Shown here: positions 35,829-42,661 of the stretch, one piece after another
Layout of the letters: the number at the start of each line of letters is the position of its first letter
How positions within the stretch are numbered: position 1 is the stretch's first letter
NCBI GenBank assembly: GCA_024698865.1
Contig: JAILQS010000057.1
Location: 1-42,661, forward strand
Direction of reading: 5' to 3'
Source: Lachnospiraceae bacterium
Lineage (GTDB): Bacteria > Bacillota > Clostridia > Lachnospirales > Lachnospiraceae
DNA: 42,661 nucleotides
Position numbers and translations under genes: made by a program
Notes under the pieces: generated by a model
Told to the model about the DNA's origin: nothing
The model's database searches: none
The model's input: the letters and a program-made list of their open reading frames with translations, nothing else

Positions 35829-37061
35829 TTATTGATTAACTCCGGCTACCCAGCCGGTTGACCAGGCAATCTGGAGATTAAAGCCACCTGTAACTGCATC
35901 CAGATCCAGTACTTCACCGGCAAAATAGAGATTCTTGATTCTCTTTGACTCCATCGTTCCCGGATCGATATCTTTTACACTTACCCCACCTTTGGTTACA
36001 ATAGCTTCGTTGTAGTCCCTAAGTTTCCTGAAGGTTAAGGTAAACTCTTTGCATGCTTTCAAAAGACATTCTCTTTCTGCCTTCGTAATCGCATTGATTG
36101 GTTTCTCAGGATCTATCTTTGTATATTCTATCATAACCGGAATCATTTTTTGAGGTAAAAGTTTATCCAATGCATTTTTTATATGTTTATTTTTTTTATT
36201 TTCGAAATCACGCAGTATTCTCTGGTCTAACTGTTCGTAGGACAATGCCGGTTTCATATCAATTTTCAGAGTAATCGGTGTTTGCGACAGATACGGAATC
36301 AACTTTGTACTACCGGTGAGTACCAACGGGCCACTTACTCCGTAATGGGTAAACAACATTTCTCCGACTTCGGAGTAGATTTCCTTTTGATTGGCACATA
36401 TGGTAAAACGCACATTTTTCAGGGATAATCCCATCATTATATTGGGATAGTCTTCGACCGTTTCCAAAGGAACAAGCGACGGACTGATTTTGATAACCTT
36501 GTGTCCGCTCTCTTTCGCAAAACGATAGCCGTCTCCGGTCGAACCGGTTGCCTGATAGGAATAACCACCGGTGGTTACAATAACACTGTCCGAACGTACC
36601 GGCTCTTCTGGGGTGCCTGCAAGATACACGCCTTTTGCCTGTTCATTTTCGATATATAAGCCCTTCACTGCGGTTTCCAATACTACCTTTACTCCAAGGC
36701 GTTTTAGTTCTTTTGATAACACAGAAATCACATCCGAGGACTTATCCGAGGCAGGAAATACTCTTTGTCCCCGCTCTACTTTTGTTTTAAGTCCCAGCTC
36801 CTCGAAAAAAGCGATGGTCATATCGTTGGAAAAGCCGTAAAAAGAACTGTACATAAATTTGTCATTGGTGCAAACCTTTTCAAATAATTCATTTACGTCA
36901 CAGGCGTTGGTAAGATTGCATCTTCCTTTGCCGGTAATAAACAGTTTCCTTCCCAGACGGTCATTTTTTTCGTAGATTGTAACTTTATTTCCGTTTCTTG
37001 CTGCCCAAATGGCAGCCATCATTCCGGCGGCTCCTCCGCCAACTACAATAATATGTTTCAA
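35829..37061 (-). CDS. NAD(P)/FAD-dependent oxidoreductase, HI0933/BaiN family
   Basis: A flavoprotein of about 410 residues belonging to the HI0933-like family, members of which are annotated as BaiN-like or aminoacetone oxidases; the physiological substrate is unknown. The N-terminal Rossmann motif VVGGGAAGMMAA binds FAD, followed by GRKLFITGKGRCNLTNA, the IVTTGGYSYQATGSTGDGY segment, MLFTHYGVSGPLVL, and the C-terminal FAD site LYFAGEVLDLDAVTGGFNLQIAWSTG. The start is taken as the TTG at 37061, 6 bases after GGAGG; a TTG four codons earlier overlaps that site. A TTGACT at 37135-37130 may be its -35, overlapping the promoter of the divergent gene. Confidence 0.9.
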   Translation of the reverse strand: MKHIIVVGGGAAGMMAAIWAARNGNKVTIYEKNDRLGRKLFITGKGRCNLTNACDVNELFEKVCTNDKFMYSSFYGFSNDMTIAFFEELGLKTKVERGQRVFPASDKSSDVISVLSKELKRLGVKVVLETAVKGLYIENEQAKGVYLAGTPEEPVRSDSVIVTTGGYSYQATGSTGDGYRFAKESGHKVIKISPSLVPLETVEDYPNIMMGLSLKNVRFTICANQKEIYSEVGEMLFTHYGVSGPLVLTGSTKLIPYLSQTPITLKIDMKPALSYEQLDQRILRDFENKKNKHIKNALDKLLPQKMIPVMIEYTKIDPEKPINAITKAERECLLKACKEFTLTFRKLRDYNEAIVTKGGVSVKDIDPGTMESKRIKNLYFAGEVLDLDAVTGGFNLQIAWSTGWVAGVNQ

Positions 37062-37128
37062 AATATCCTCCAAATCCTTTTGACAATAGCACTAAAGCAA
37101 CAACTTATAGCATCTTAATGTATTAATA

Positions 37129-37157
37129 TAGTCAAGATATAGTGGTTGTGTTATAAT
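37129..37157 (+). promoter_or_regulatory. Promoter of the plus-strand orphan gene
   Basis: TAGTCA (37129-37134), a 17-base spacer and a perfect TATAAT (37152-37157), about 90 bases before the start codon. The -35 overlaps a minus-strand TTGACT (37135-37130), so transcription of the divergent FAD oxidoreductase operon may interfere. Confidence 0.6.
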
Positions 37158-37250
37158 GTATCCAAGTAGTAAAATGTAAATCAGATATCTGTAAATGGAA
37201 AACGTAAATAAACAACAAGTCATATTTCATATGAAGCAAGGAGGCTTATT

Positions 37251-37766
37251 ATGGCAATTGATACGACGAATTATTTTAAATATTTGGATTCCATGGCGAT
37301 TCATACATCGTCTGTAAACAATAACACCGCAGCAGAAAAAATTGCAACTACTGCTACCGAAGAAAGTAATACTTCTTTTGAAACAGCATTGCTTTCCATG
37401 ATTGAACAATCCCGCGGTGCATACGAAGTTGTTTCCCAAAAAGCGGAGCAGGGAGAACTTGAAACAACCGACGAAACCATCAGTGCTGCAAAAGAGCTCT
37501 ATGATGATTTGTCTTCTGTTATCTCTGCTTACAATAAGATGGAGCTTAATCCGCTTGCAGCGAATTCCGTTGAAAATACATTGTTCCAGTTATTAAACCA
37601 GAGTATTATGACTTCAACAAAACAGCCGACGGATTATGCAGATATCAGTTCGACTTTGATGTCCTCTGCTGCGTCCATGATGCAAAAGAATCTGACATCT
37701 TCCAACACAGATGCCATTAATTCCGAAGCAGATGCCATTGTAAAAGAAGTAATGATGAGTCTTTAA
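37251..37766 (+). CDS. Uncharacterised helical Ser/Thr/Ala-rich protein
   Basis: I do not recognise a named family. The 171-residue protein has no cysteine, tryptophan, signal peptide or membrane helix. It is rich in Ala, Ser, Thr, Asn and Glu and is predicted mostly helical, as are many flagellar axial and secreted proteins. Residues 82-97 (ELYDDLSSVISAYNKM) closely resemble residues 114-129 of the FliD-like protein at 10408-11130 (EIYKKVNSLISDYNSM). It is the only plus-strand gene, with its own promoter and a GGAGG 6 bases before the ATG. It meets cinA tail to tail: the two stop codons share the TTAA at 37763-37766. No terminator is visible at the junction. The gene is well supported; its function is not. 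Confidence 0.8.
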   Translation: MAIDTTNYFKYLDSMAIHTSSVNNNTAAEKIATTATEESNTSFETALLSMIEQSRGAYEVVSQKAEQGELETTDETISAAKELYDDLSSVISAYNKMELNPLAANSVENTLFQLLNQSIMTSTKQPTDYADISSTLMSSAASMMQKNLTSSNTDAINSEADAIVKEVMMSL

Positions 37767-38998
37767 TCCATAAGACTTGTCCGAATCAGATCCAATGCAT
37801 TTACGACTACCATTTCGCGTATTTTGCGACGGTTTCCTTTTAAATGCAGTTCTTTTACAAATACTTTATCTTCAATACAGCATCCCAGGAAAGCCAGTCC
37901 GACTGGCTTTTCTTTTGTTCCGCCGTCAGGTCCGGCAATACCGGTCGCAGAAATTGAAACCTGTGCACCGGTTCTTTTTTGGATTCCCTTTGCCATCTCT
38001 ATTGCTGTCTCTTTGCTGACAGCGGTATATTTTTGTAATGTTTCTTCCAAAACACCGAGATTTTGCGCCTTCGTACGATCTGCATACGTAACAAAACTTT
38101 CTTCCAGCACGTCAGATGCTCCGGGAACATTTACTATGGTTGCCGCAATCAATCCACCGGTGAGTGATTCTGCAGTGACTAACTTATATCCACGTTCCTT
38201 TAACATATCGACAACAACTTCTTCTAACTCCGTTGCCTCATCCATCGTATAAATACATTTTCCGAATTCTTTTTTTAGCCGGTTAATTGTTGGTGCCATA
38301 ATTTCATCTGCCTGCGCTTTATCCTTTGCCATGGCAGATACACGGAAATGTACCTGTGCAGTCTTTGCATATGGCGCAATTGTCGGGTTGGACTGCTTCT
38401 CCATCAGATCACGAATCATATATTCAGCCGTACTCTCCCCGATGCCGCAGACCTTCACCATTTTTGAATAGATACCCATATCAGATAACGCGCGTAAATG
38501 CGGTTTAATTTGCTGATCAAACATCGGAATCATTTCGTTTGGCGGACCCGGAAGTAAAATGATTTGCTGTCCGCTATCAAGACTTACAATCTCTCCGGGT
38601 GCAGTTCCGTTGTGATTATCTATTACAGTTGCACCTTCAATTACTTTAGCTGTCTTCCAATTGTTAGCGGTAATATTTGTTCTACCGGTAAAATATTCTT
38701 TTAAACGCTGCATTGTATGTTCATCTGTATGAATATTTCGGCCAACTGCTTTTGCAGTAATTTCTTTGGTTAAATCATCTGATGTCGGTCCAAGACCTCC
38801 GGTCAGAATAATAATATCTACTTCTTCTAATGCTTCTTTAATCGTCTTTTCGAGTCGATCAGGATTATCCCCTACCGTAACCTCATAATATACAGACAAA
38901 CCAAGAGCAGCACACTCCCGGGAGAGATATGCTGCATTTGTGTTAATGATATTTCCCATTAAGATTTCAGTTCCAACGCTGATTAATTCAACTTTCAC
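37763..38998 (-). CDS. cinA: CinA-family protein (competence/damage-inducible; NMN deamidase)
   Basis: A two-domain protein of 411 residues. The N-terminal MoCF-like domain (ISVGTEILMG, LTGGLGPTSDDLT, LLPGPPNEM) is linked in CinA to ADP-ribose pyrophosphatase activity. The C-terminal domain (AESLTGGLIAA, SISATGIAGPDGG) has nicotinamide-mononucleotide deamidase activity in characterised homologues. Translation starts at GTG after AAGGA. It is the last gene of folD-rimO-pgsA-cinA. In many Firmicutes pgsA-cinA-recA are contiguous; here recA is 14 kb away. Confidence 0.95.
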   Translation of the reverse strand: MKVELISVGTEILMGNIINTNAAYLSRECAALGLSVYYEVTVGDNPDRLEKTIKEALEEVDIIILTGGLGPTSDDLTKEITAKAVGRNIHTDEHTMQRLKEYFTGRTNITANNWKTAKVIEGATVIDNHNGTAPGEIVSLDSGQQIILLPGPPNEMIPMFDQQIKPHLRALSDMGIYSKMVKVCGIGESTAEYMIRDLMEKQSNPTIAPYAKTAQVHFRVSAMAKDKAQADEIMAPTINRLKKEFGKCIYTMDEATELEEVVVDMLKERGYKLVTAESLTGGLIAATIVNVPGASDVLEESFVTYADRTKAQNLGVLEETLQKYTAVSKETAIEMAKGIQKRTGAQVSISATGIAGPDGGTKEKPVGLAFLGCCIEDKVFVKELHLKGNRRKIREMVVVNALDLIRTSLMD

Positions 38999-39014
38999 AA
39001 AAGAATCCTTCTTT

Positions 39015-39557
39015 CTATTTGTTGTTCGATTCCGTAGCTAAAACTTTACGGTTTTTTATAATATAGTCAACAAGTGAAATAACGGTCAAAATAAGTGATA
39101 CATAGACAAAAATCAGATTGATTAATGCAAAGCCTTCCAACTGCAACATCAAGAGAATGCACATAATCATCTGCGCTGTCGTTTTAAACTTGCCCCAGTA
39201 GCTGGCAGCTATAACGACACCGTTGTCTGAAGCGACCAGACGGAATCCACTGATAATAAATTCACGACTGATAATTACAATTACAATCCAAGCCTCCAGA
39301 TAGCCAAGTGCTATCAGAGAAATCATAGCGGAGGAAACAAGCAATTTATCCGCCAAAGGATCCATAAACTTTCCGAAGTTCGTAACCAGTTCATATTTCC
39401 TTGCAATATAGCCGTCTAACATATCCGAAAGGGAGGCAACTATAAATATTGCGGTTGCAATATAGTTACTGTAGGGCACCGGTTGTGCAAGCAAAAATAC
39501 AAGGAAAAACGGAATCAAAAATACTCTGAATACAGTAATCTTATTTGGTAAATTCAA
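39015..39557 (-). CDS. pgsA: CDP-diacylglycerol-glycerol-3-phosphate 3-phosphatidyltransferase
   Basis: An integral membrane enzyme making phosphatidylglycerophosphate, the committed step to phosphatidylglycerol and cardiolipin. It has 180 residues, with about five or six hydrophobic helices. The CDP-alcohol phosphatidyltransferase motif DG-x2-AR-x8-G-x3-D-x3-D is complete (DGYIARKY...FGKFMDPLAD). Translation starts at TTG, 7 bases after AGAAGG. It lies 15 bases after rimO and 16 bases before cinA. Confidence 0.95.
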   Translation of the reverse strand: MNLPNKITVFRVFLIPFFLVFLLAQPVPYSNYIATAIFIVASLSDMLDGYIARKYELVTNFGKFMDPLADKLLVSSAMISLIALGYLEAWIVIVIISREFIISGFRLVASDNGVVIAASYWGKFKTTAQMIMCILLMLQLEGFALINLIFVYVSLILTVISLVDYIIKNRKVLATESNNK

Positions 39558-39572
39558 AATGTAACCTTCTTT

Positions 39573-40952
39573 CTATCGTTCAATTATTTCTCCAATCAAA
39601 TCATATTCATTGGAATCTGTAATGTATACATCTACAATATCTCCGGACATATAAGTTCTTTCGGAACTTACAAAAACAAATCCGTCAATATTCGGTGCAT
39701 CCATATAAGTTCTTCCGATGTACACCTGATCGTCCGGCAGGAAGCCCTCAATCATAACCGGAAGCACACGTCCGGGCTGTTTTGCAGCACGGTCAAACGC
39801 AATCTTTTGCTGGATGAGCATGATTTCTTCCTGACGTTTTACTTTCACTTCTTCGTCAATCTGCGGTTCAAAAGAAGCTGCCGGAGTTCCTTCCTCCGGT
39901 GAATACGTAAATACGCCAAGGCGATCAAATTCCATTGCTTTAACAAATGACTTTAATTCCTCGTGGTCTTCTTCTGTTTCACCCGGGAATCCGGTAATTA
40001 ATGTCGTTCGAAGTGTAATGTCCGGAATATTTTCTCTCAGTAAATGAACCTTATCCACAAGCTCCTGTTTGCTCGTTCTACGTCCCATTTTCTTAAGAAT
40101 CTTATCGGTACAATGCTGAATCGGCATATCCAGGTAATTTAATACCTTTGGCTCTGCCTTGATGGCATTAATTAAATCAATATCGATTTCTTCCGGATAA
40201 CAGTATAATATTCGAATCCAGCAAATACCGTCAATCTTGGCAAGTTCATGCAAAAGTTCCGGTAATTTTCTTTCACCGTAAAGATCCGTTCCGTAAATTG
40301 TTGTTTCCTGTGCAACAAGAATCAGCTCTTTTACGCCATTATCCGCAAGTTCCTTTGCTTCCTGCAAAAGCAGTTCCATAGGTACGCTTCGGTATTCTCC
40401 TCGAATCTCCGGAATAATACAGTATGTGCAATGTTTATTACAACCTTCGGCTATTTTCAAATAAGAATAATAGCCCCCGGTTGTGTTAATACGTTTGCTG
40501 ACTTTCGGCAAATAATTGATATCTTTAAAACTCTCCGGCGTACTACCGGAAGTATTCTTTGACTTGTCACCATCCGATGTAGCGCTATTATCTTTGCTTT
40601 TATTGAGTACTTCCTGTACGATGGAAACGATATTTTCATAACCGGTCGTTCCGATGATGGCATCCACCTCCGGAAGCTCTTTAGTAATTTCATCCCGATA
40701 TCTTTGTGCGAGACAGCCGGCAACAATCAACGCTTTCAGATTGCCGGTTTCCTTCAGTTGTGCCATCTCGAGGATTGTCTGAATACTCTCCTCTTTGGCA
40801 TCATGAATAAAACAACAGCTGTTTACAACAATCACATCTGCTTCATTTTCATCATTCGTTATTTCATAATTGGCTTCTCTTAGTAAACCAAGCATATTTT
40901 CGCTGTCAACGAGATTCTTATCGCATCCAAGGGAAATAAATAGTATTTTCAA
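39573..40952 (-). CDS. rimO: Ribosomal protein S12 methylthiotransferase RimO
   Basis: A radical SAM enzyme that adds a methylthio group to the conserved Asp of ribosomal protein S12. It has 459 residues. The N-terminal UPF0004 domain provides three cysteines for one cluster (SLGCDKNLVD, VNSCCFIHDA, VAGCLAQRY). The radical SAM motif is CNKHCTYC, and a TRAM domain ends the protein. SLGCDKNLVDSE is the RimO version of this motif, which separates it from MiaB. A Ser/Asp/Lys-rich linker (about 118-140) between the first two domains looks longer than usual. Translation starts at TTG, 7 bases after GGAGG. Confidence 0.96.
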   Translation of the reverse strand: MKILFISLGCDKNLVDSENMLGLLREANYEITNDENEADVIVVNSCCFIHDAKEESIQTILEMAQLKETGNLKALIVAGCLAQRYRDEITKELPEVDAIIGTTGYENIVSIVQEVLNKSKDNSATSDGDKSKNTSGSTPESFKDINYLPKVSKRINTTGGYYSYLKIAEGCNKHCTYCIIPEIRGEYRSVPMELLLQEAKELADNGVKELILVAQETTIYGTDLYGERKLPELLHELAKIDGICWIRILYCYPEEIDIDLINAIKAEPKVLNYLDMPIQHCTDKILKKMGRRTSKQELVDKVHLLRENIPDITLRTTLITGFPGETEEDHEELKSFVKAMEFDRLGVFTYSPEEGTPAASFEPQIDEEVKVKRQEEIMLIQQKIAFDRAAKQPGRVLPVMIEGFLPDDQVYIGRTYMDAPNIDGFVFVSSERTYMSGDIVDVYITDSNEYDLIGEIIER

Positions 40953-40969
40953 ATCATATCCTCCAAAGA

Positions 40970-41806
40970 CTATTTTGCGCCTTCTACGCAGTTTTTCATT
41001 AACATGGCAATCGTCATAGGCCCTACGCCACCCGGTACCGGCGTAATCTTGCTTGTAATCGGTGCTACATCATCAAAGTCAACGTCGCCACAGAGTTTGT
41101 TATTTTCATTGCGGTGAATTCCTACATCAATAACAACCGCACCTTCTTTTACGTACTCTTTGGTGATGAATTTTGGTTTGCCGATAGCAACGACAAGAAT
41201 ATCCGCTCTTTTGGTCACTTCTTTTAAATCCTTTGTTCTGGAATGACAAACGGTCACGGTTCCATTTTCTCTAAGTAAAAGCAACGCCATAGGTTTGCCG
41301 ACAATATTGCTTCTTCCAACAACGACGCATTCTTTTCCTTCAATGTCCACATTCGAACGTTTTAATAATTCAATAATACCGGCAGGTGTACAGGAAACGT
41401 AACCTTTCTGACCGATACTTAATGCACCTACAGACTGAGGATGGAAGCCGTCTACATCTTTCTCAGGCGCAATCGCTTTGATTACGGCATCTTCGTCGAT
41501 GTGTTTCGGTAACGGAAGCTGTACGAGAATACCATTGATATCATCCTGCTTGTTTAACTTATCAATTAAGGAAAGCAATTCTTCTTGTGAAATATTTTCT
41601 TCAAGTTCATAGGAAACCGACTCAATACCGGTATATTCACAGGCTTTTTTCTTATTGCCAACGTAAACGGCAGAAGCCGGATCGTTTCCAACTAAAATAA
41701 CCGCAAGAGAAACCTTCTTACCTTGCGCGTTAAGCATTTTTACTTCTTCTTTTACTTCATTTTTAATGTCCATGGAAATGGTTTTTCCGTCAATTAATTC
41801 GTACAT
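40970..41806 (-). CDS. folD: Methylenetetrahydrofolate dehydrogenase/cyclohydrolase
   Basis: A bifunctional cytosolic enzyme interconverting 5,10-methylene-, methenyl- and 10-formyl-tetrahydrofolate. It has 278 residues. The catalytic lysine lies in [27 protein letters not shown], the NADP-binding GRSNIVGKP and the C-terminal [10 protein letters not shown] signatures are all present. The ATG has GGAGG 8 bases upstream. It heads the folD-rimO-pgsA-cinA unit from the promoter at 41881-41909. Confidence 0.97.
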   Translation of the reverse strand: MYELIDGKTISMDIKNEVKEEVKMLNAQGKKVSLAVILVGNDPASAVYVGNKKKACEYTGIESVSYELEENISQEELLSLIDKLNKQDDINGILVQLPLPKHIDEDAVIKAIAPEKDVDGFHPQSVGALSIGQKGYVSCTPAGIIELLKRSNVDIEGKECVVVGRSNIVGKPMALLLLRENGTVTVCHSRTKDLKEVTKRADILVVAIGKPKFITKEYVKEGAVVIDVGIHRNENNKLCGDVDFDDVAPITSKITPVPGGVGPMTIAMLMKNCVEGAK

Positions 41807-41880
41807 GATTTGTCCTCCGTTTGAAACCTTTATCGCTAAATTAGACTGTAGTAAGTCGATAATAAAATTCTATCCTTAAT

Positions 41881-41909
41881 ACTATATATCAAAAGTAGCG
41901 AAATAACAA
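41881..41909 (-). promoter_or_regulatory. Promoter of the folD operon
   Basis: On the minus strand TTGTTA (41909-41904), 17 bases, TATAGT (41886-41881). The leader is about 70 bases. The large palindrome ends about 75 bases upstream of the -35. Confidence 0.65.
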
Positions 41910-41982
41910 GGTTTGTAGGTGCATTTTTACACGCCTTAAATAAAAAAGTAAATTCACATCTACGGGATTTTACGTTTAAAAG

Positions 41983-42138
41983 AGCTTCGCAGACTGCCAA
42001 ATACTTTTCTCGACAAAGCTCTCGCACGGTTTGGGTCCCCTAGGCTCACTAAGCTCTCACTACGCACTTTGTGCTTGTGAATCGCTAAGTGAACAGACCC
42101 AAAACGGTCTCGAAAAGCATTTGGCAGTCTGCGAGGCT
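41983..42138. repeat. 156-bp near-palindrome (long hairpin element)
   Basis: The outer arms 41983-42009 and 42112-42138 are complementary with two wobble-type exceptions, including an 11-base exact block (41990-42000 with 42121-42131). A 12-base one-sided loop (about 42014-42025) interrupts the stem. Pairing resumes between 42026-42037 and 42096-42108, then 42044-42054 and 42083-42094, then TCAC/GTGA, and ends in GCAC-TTT-GTGC (42064-42074). No ORF fits it. On the minus strand the outer arm is followed by CTCTTTTAAA, so it may terminate minus-strand transcription. It could also be a non-autonomous repeat or a structured RNA. Confidence 0.75.
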
Positions 42139-42247
42139 AATCTACACTAACTTCCATTACTACTTAAAAATCAAGAGAGAAACAACTGAAAACAAAATAT
42201 AAACATCAACTAGGCCGGTGGAATTTGTAGTTACCGACTAAAGAGAC

Positions 42248-42306
42248 GTTCCCGGTCATTCCCCATTCCAAAGAGTCGACCTTTTGGAATGAGAAATACC
42301 GGGAAC
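42248..42306. repeat. Two-stage inverted repeat
   Basis: GTTCCCGGT (42248-42256) pairs exactly with 42298-42306. Inside, CATTCCAAA (42264-42272) pairs exactly with 42283-42291. Unpaired internal loops separate the stems. Neither side has a good T-run. It lies 24 bases past the stop codon of the antitoxin-like remnant, so it may be a weak terminator or part of a repeat cluster. Confidence 0.65.
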
Positions 42307-42330
42307 TGTATGTTTTATATTGTAATTAAA

Positions 42331-42471
42331 TTAGGCTGCTGTTTCAAAATCCATAATGCAAACTTTGCTTGCAACATTTTGAATATTTTCAAGAATGTCA
42401 TCAATCTTCTCCATAACAGAAGCAGAATAAACTACTTCCCCGCATTGTGTGCATTCTTCGCAACCTTCCAT
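42331..42471 (-). pseudogene. Remnant of a YgiT/MqsA-type zinc-finger antitoxin
   Basis: The 46-codon minus-strand ORF begins MEGCEECTQCGEVVYSAS and ends KVCIMDFETAA. The C-x2-C-x2-CGEV-x-Y core, the following [VI]-x-K-[IL]-x-x-I-[LV] helix and the [IV]-x-[IV]-x-[DN]-[FY] end resemble the C-terminal half of the small YgiT-type zinc-finger proteins annotated as MqsA-family antitoxins. The N-terminal half (a first C-x2-C and the middle strand) is missing. In-frame extension upstream reaches a stop after 13 codons without homology, and there is no good ribosome site. No toxin gene is seen beside it. I call it a truncated, probably dead copy; an intact small protein is less likely. Confidence 0.5.
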
Positions 42472-42543
42472 ATACAACTTCTGCAGTGCAATGCACCACA
42501 AGGCAAATCATTTTGCCTAAAAATATTATAATTTAGGATACTA

Positions 42544-42604
42544 CCATATTAGCGGATGCCACACAGACAACTTACGTGTTAACAAAAATCACGCACTAAT
42601 ATGG
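42544..42604. repeat. Inverted repeat near the right edge
   Basis: CCATATTA (42544-42551) pairs exactly with TAATATGG (42597-42604), and GCG/CGC just inside (42552-42554 and 42592-42594) extends it. ACAC/GTGT adds an inner match. It is upstream (minus-strand sense) of the antitoxin-like remnant and could be its old promoter-operator or a short mobile-element end. Confidence 0.5.
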
Positions 42605-42661
42605 TTTTACATATCCAAAACAATATAAGAGAACATTACTTCTTGAGGGATGTTGGTTTAT

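Larger units (their letters stand above)
41807..42661. other. Gene-free right end with repeats
   Basis: No intact gene is supported in these 855 bases. They contain the folD promoter, three inverted-repeat structures and the antitoxin-like remnant. The stretch 42140-42247 is A/T-rich with nothing I can assign. A 63-codon minus-strand reading frame (41836-42027) runs across the palindrome and the folD promoter and has no protein-like features. Confidence 0.6.

Noticed and set aside
37104-37135. Promoter for the FAD oxidoreductase operon (TTGACT with TGCTAT or TATAAG)
   Set aside because: The -35 is good, but the correctly spaced -10 is poor and the good -10 is 20 bases away; left as a remark in the gene entry.
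41836-42027. 63-codon minus-strand reading frame upstream of folD
   Set aside because: It crosses one arm of the palindrome and the folD promoter, has no recognisable domain, and its codons are explained by the repeat.
1-42661. CRISPR arrays, tRNA or rRNA genes, insertion sequences, prophage genes
   Set aside because: No regularly spaced repeats, cloverleaf genes, transposase or phage structural motifs were seen on either strand.

Overview
The window is a chromosomal core segment of a low-GC, Gram-positive Clostridia, most likely a Lachnospiraceae relative (Roseburia/Butyrivibrio/Agathobacter type). The reasons are the gene orders rnc-smc-ftsY, plsX-acpP, ispH next to an S1 gene and hisZ-hisG-hisD; the short HisG that needs HisZ; RecU and RNase Y; a secreted Big2/Fn3 glycoside hydrolase; and strong SD sequences (GGAGG) with frequent TTG starts. 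All but one of the 36 genes lie on the minus strand, so the text below runs from high to low coordinates.

Right end (41.8-42.66 kb): no intact gene. It holds a decayed zinc-finger antitoxin-like ORF and a cluster of inverted repeats, the largest a near-palindrome of about 156 bp just upstream of the folD promoter. Then follow folD-rimO-pgsA-cinA (one operon); the only plus-strand gene (37251-37766), which meets cinA tail to tail; an FAD oxidoreductase-cmk-ispH-rpsA-cheR; plsX-acpP; rnc-smc-ftsY-ilvA; recA-recX with a LexA-type box; rny; a small alarmone synthetase with an rsuA-like gene; ygiQ-membrane protein-RluA-family synthase-recU; and the histidine cluster.

Histidine cluster (8.4-14.5 kb): a consensus sigma-A promoter drives hisZ-hisG-hisD. 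A FliD-C-like gene with its own promoter-like sequence and terminator then interrupts the cluster before hisB-hisIE, a newly called 41-codon membrane-protein gene, and alaS. HisIE carries an N-terminal degenerate HisA/HisF-like barrel. hisA, hisF, hisH and hisC are not in the window.

Left end: rpsU has its own promoter, whose -35 lies in the loop of an 11-bp perfect palindrome. It is followed by a 1601-residue secreted GH127-type beta-L-arabinofuranosidase with its own terminator. The window is mostly ordinary housekeeping sequence. The less ordinary parts are the two flagellar-like orphan proteins that share a sequence motif, the HisIE fusion, the long palindrome and the antitoxin remnant. 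I see no CRISPR array, tRNA, rRNA, insertion sequence or prophage.
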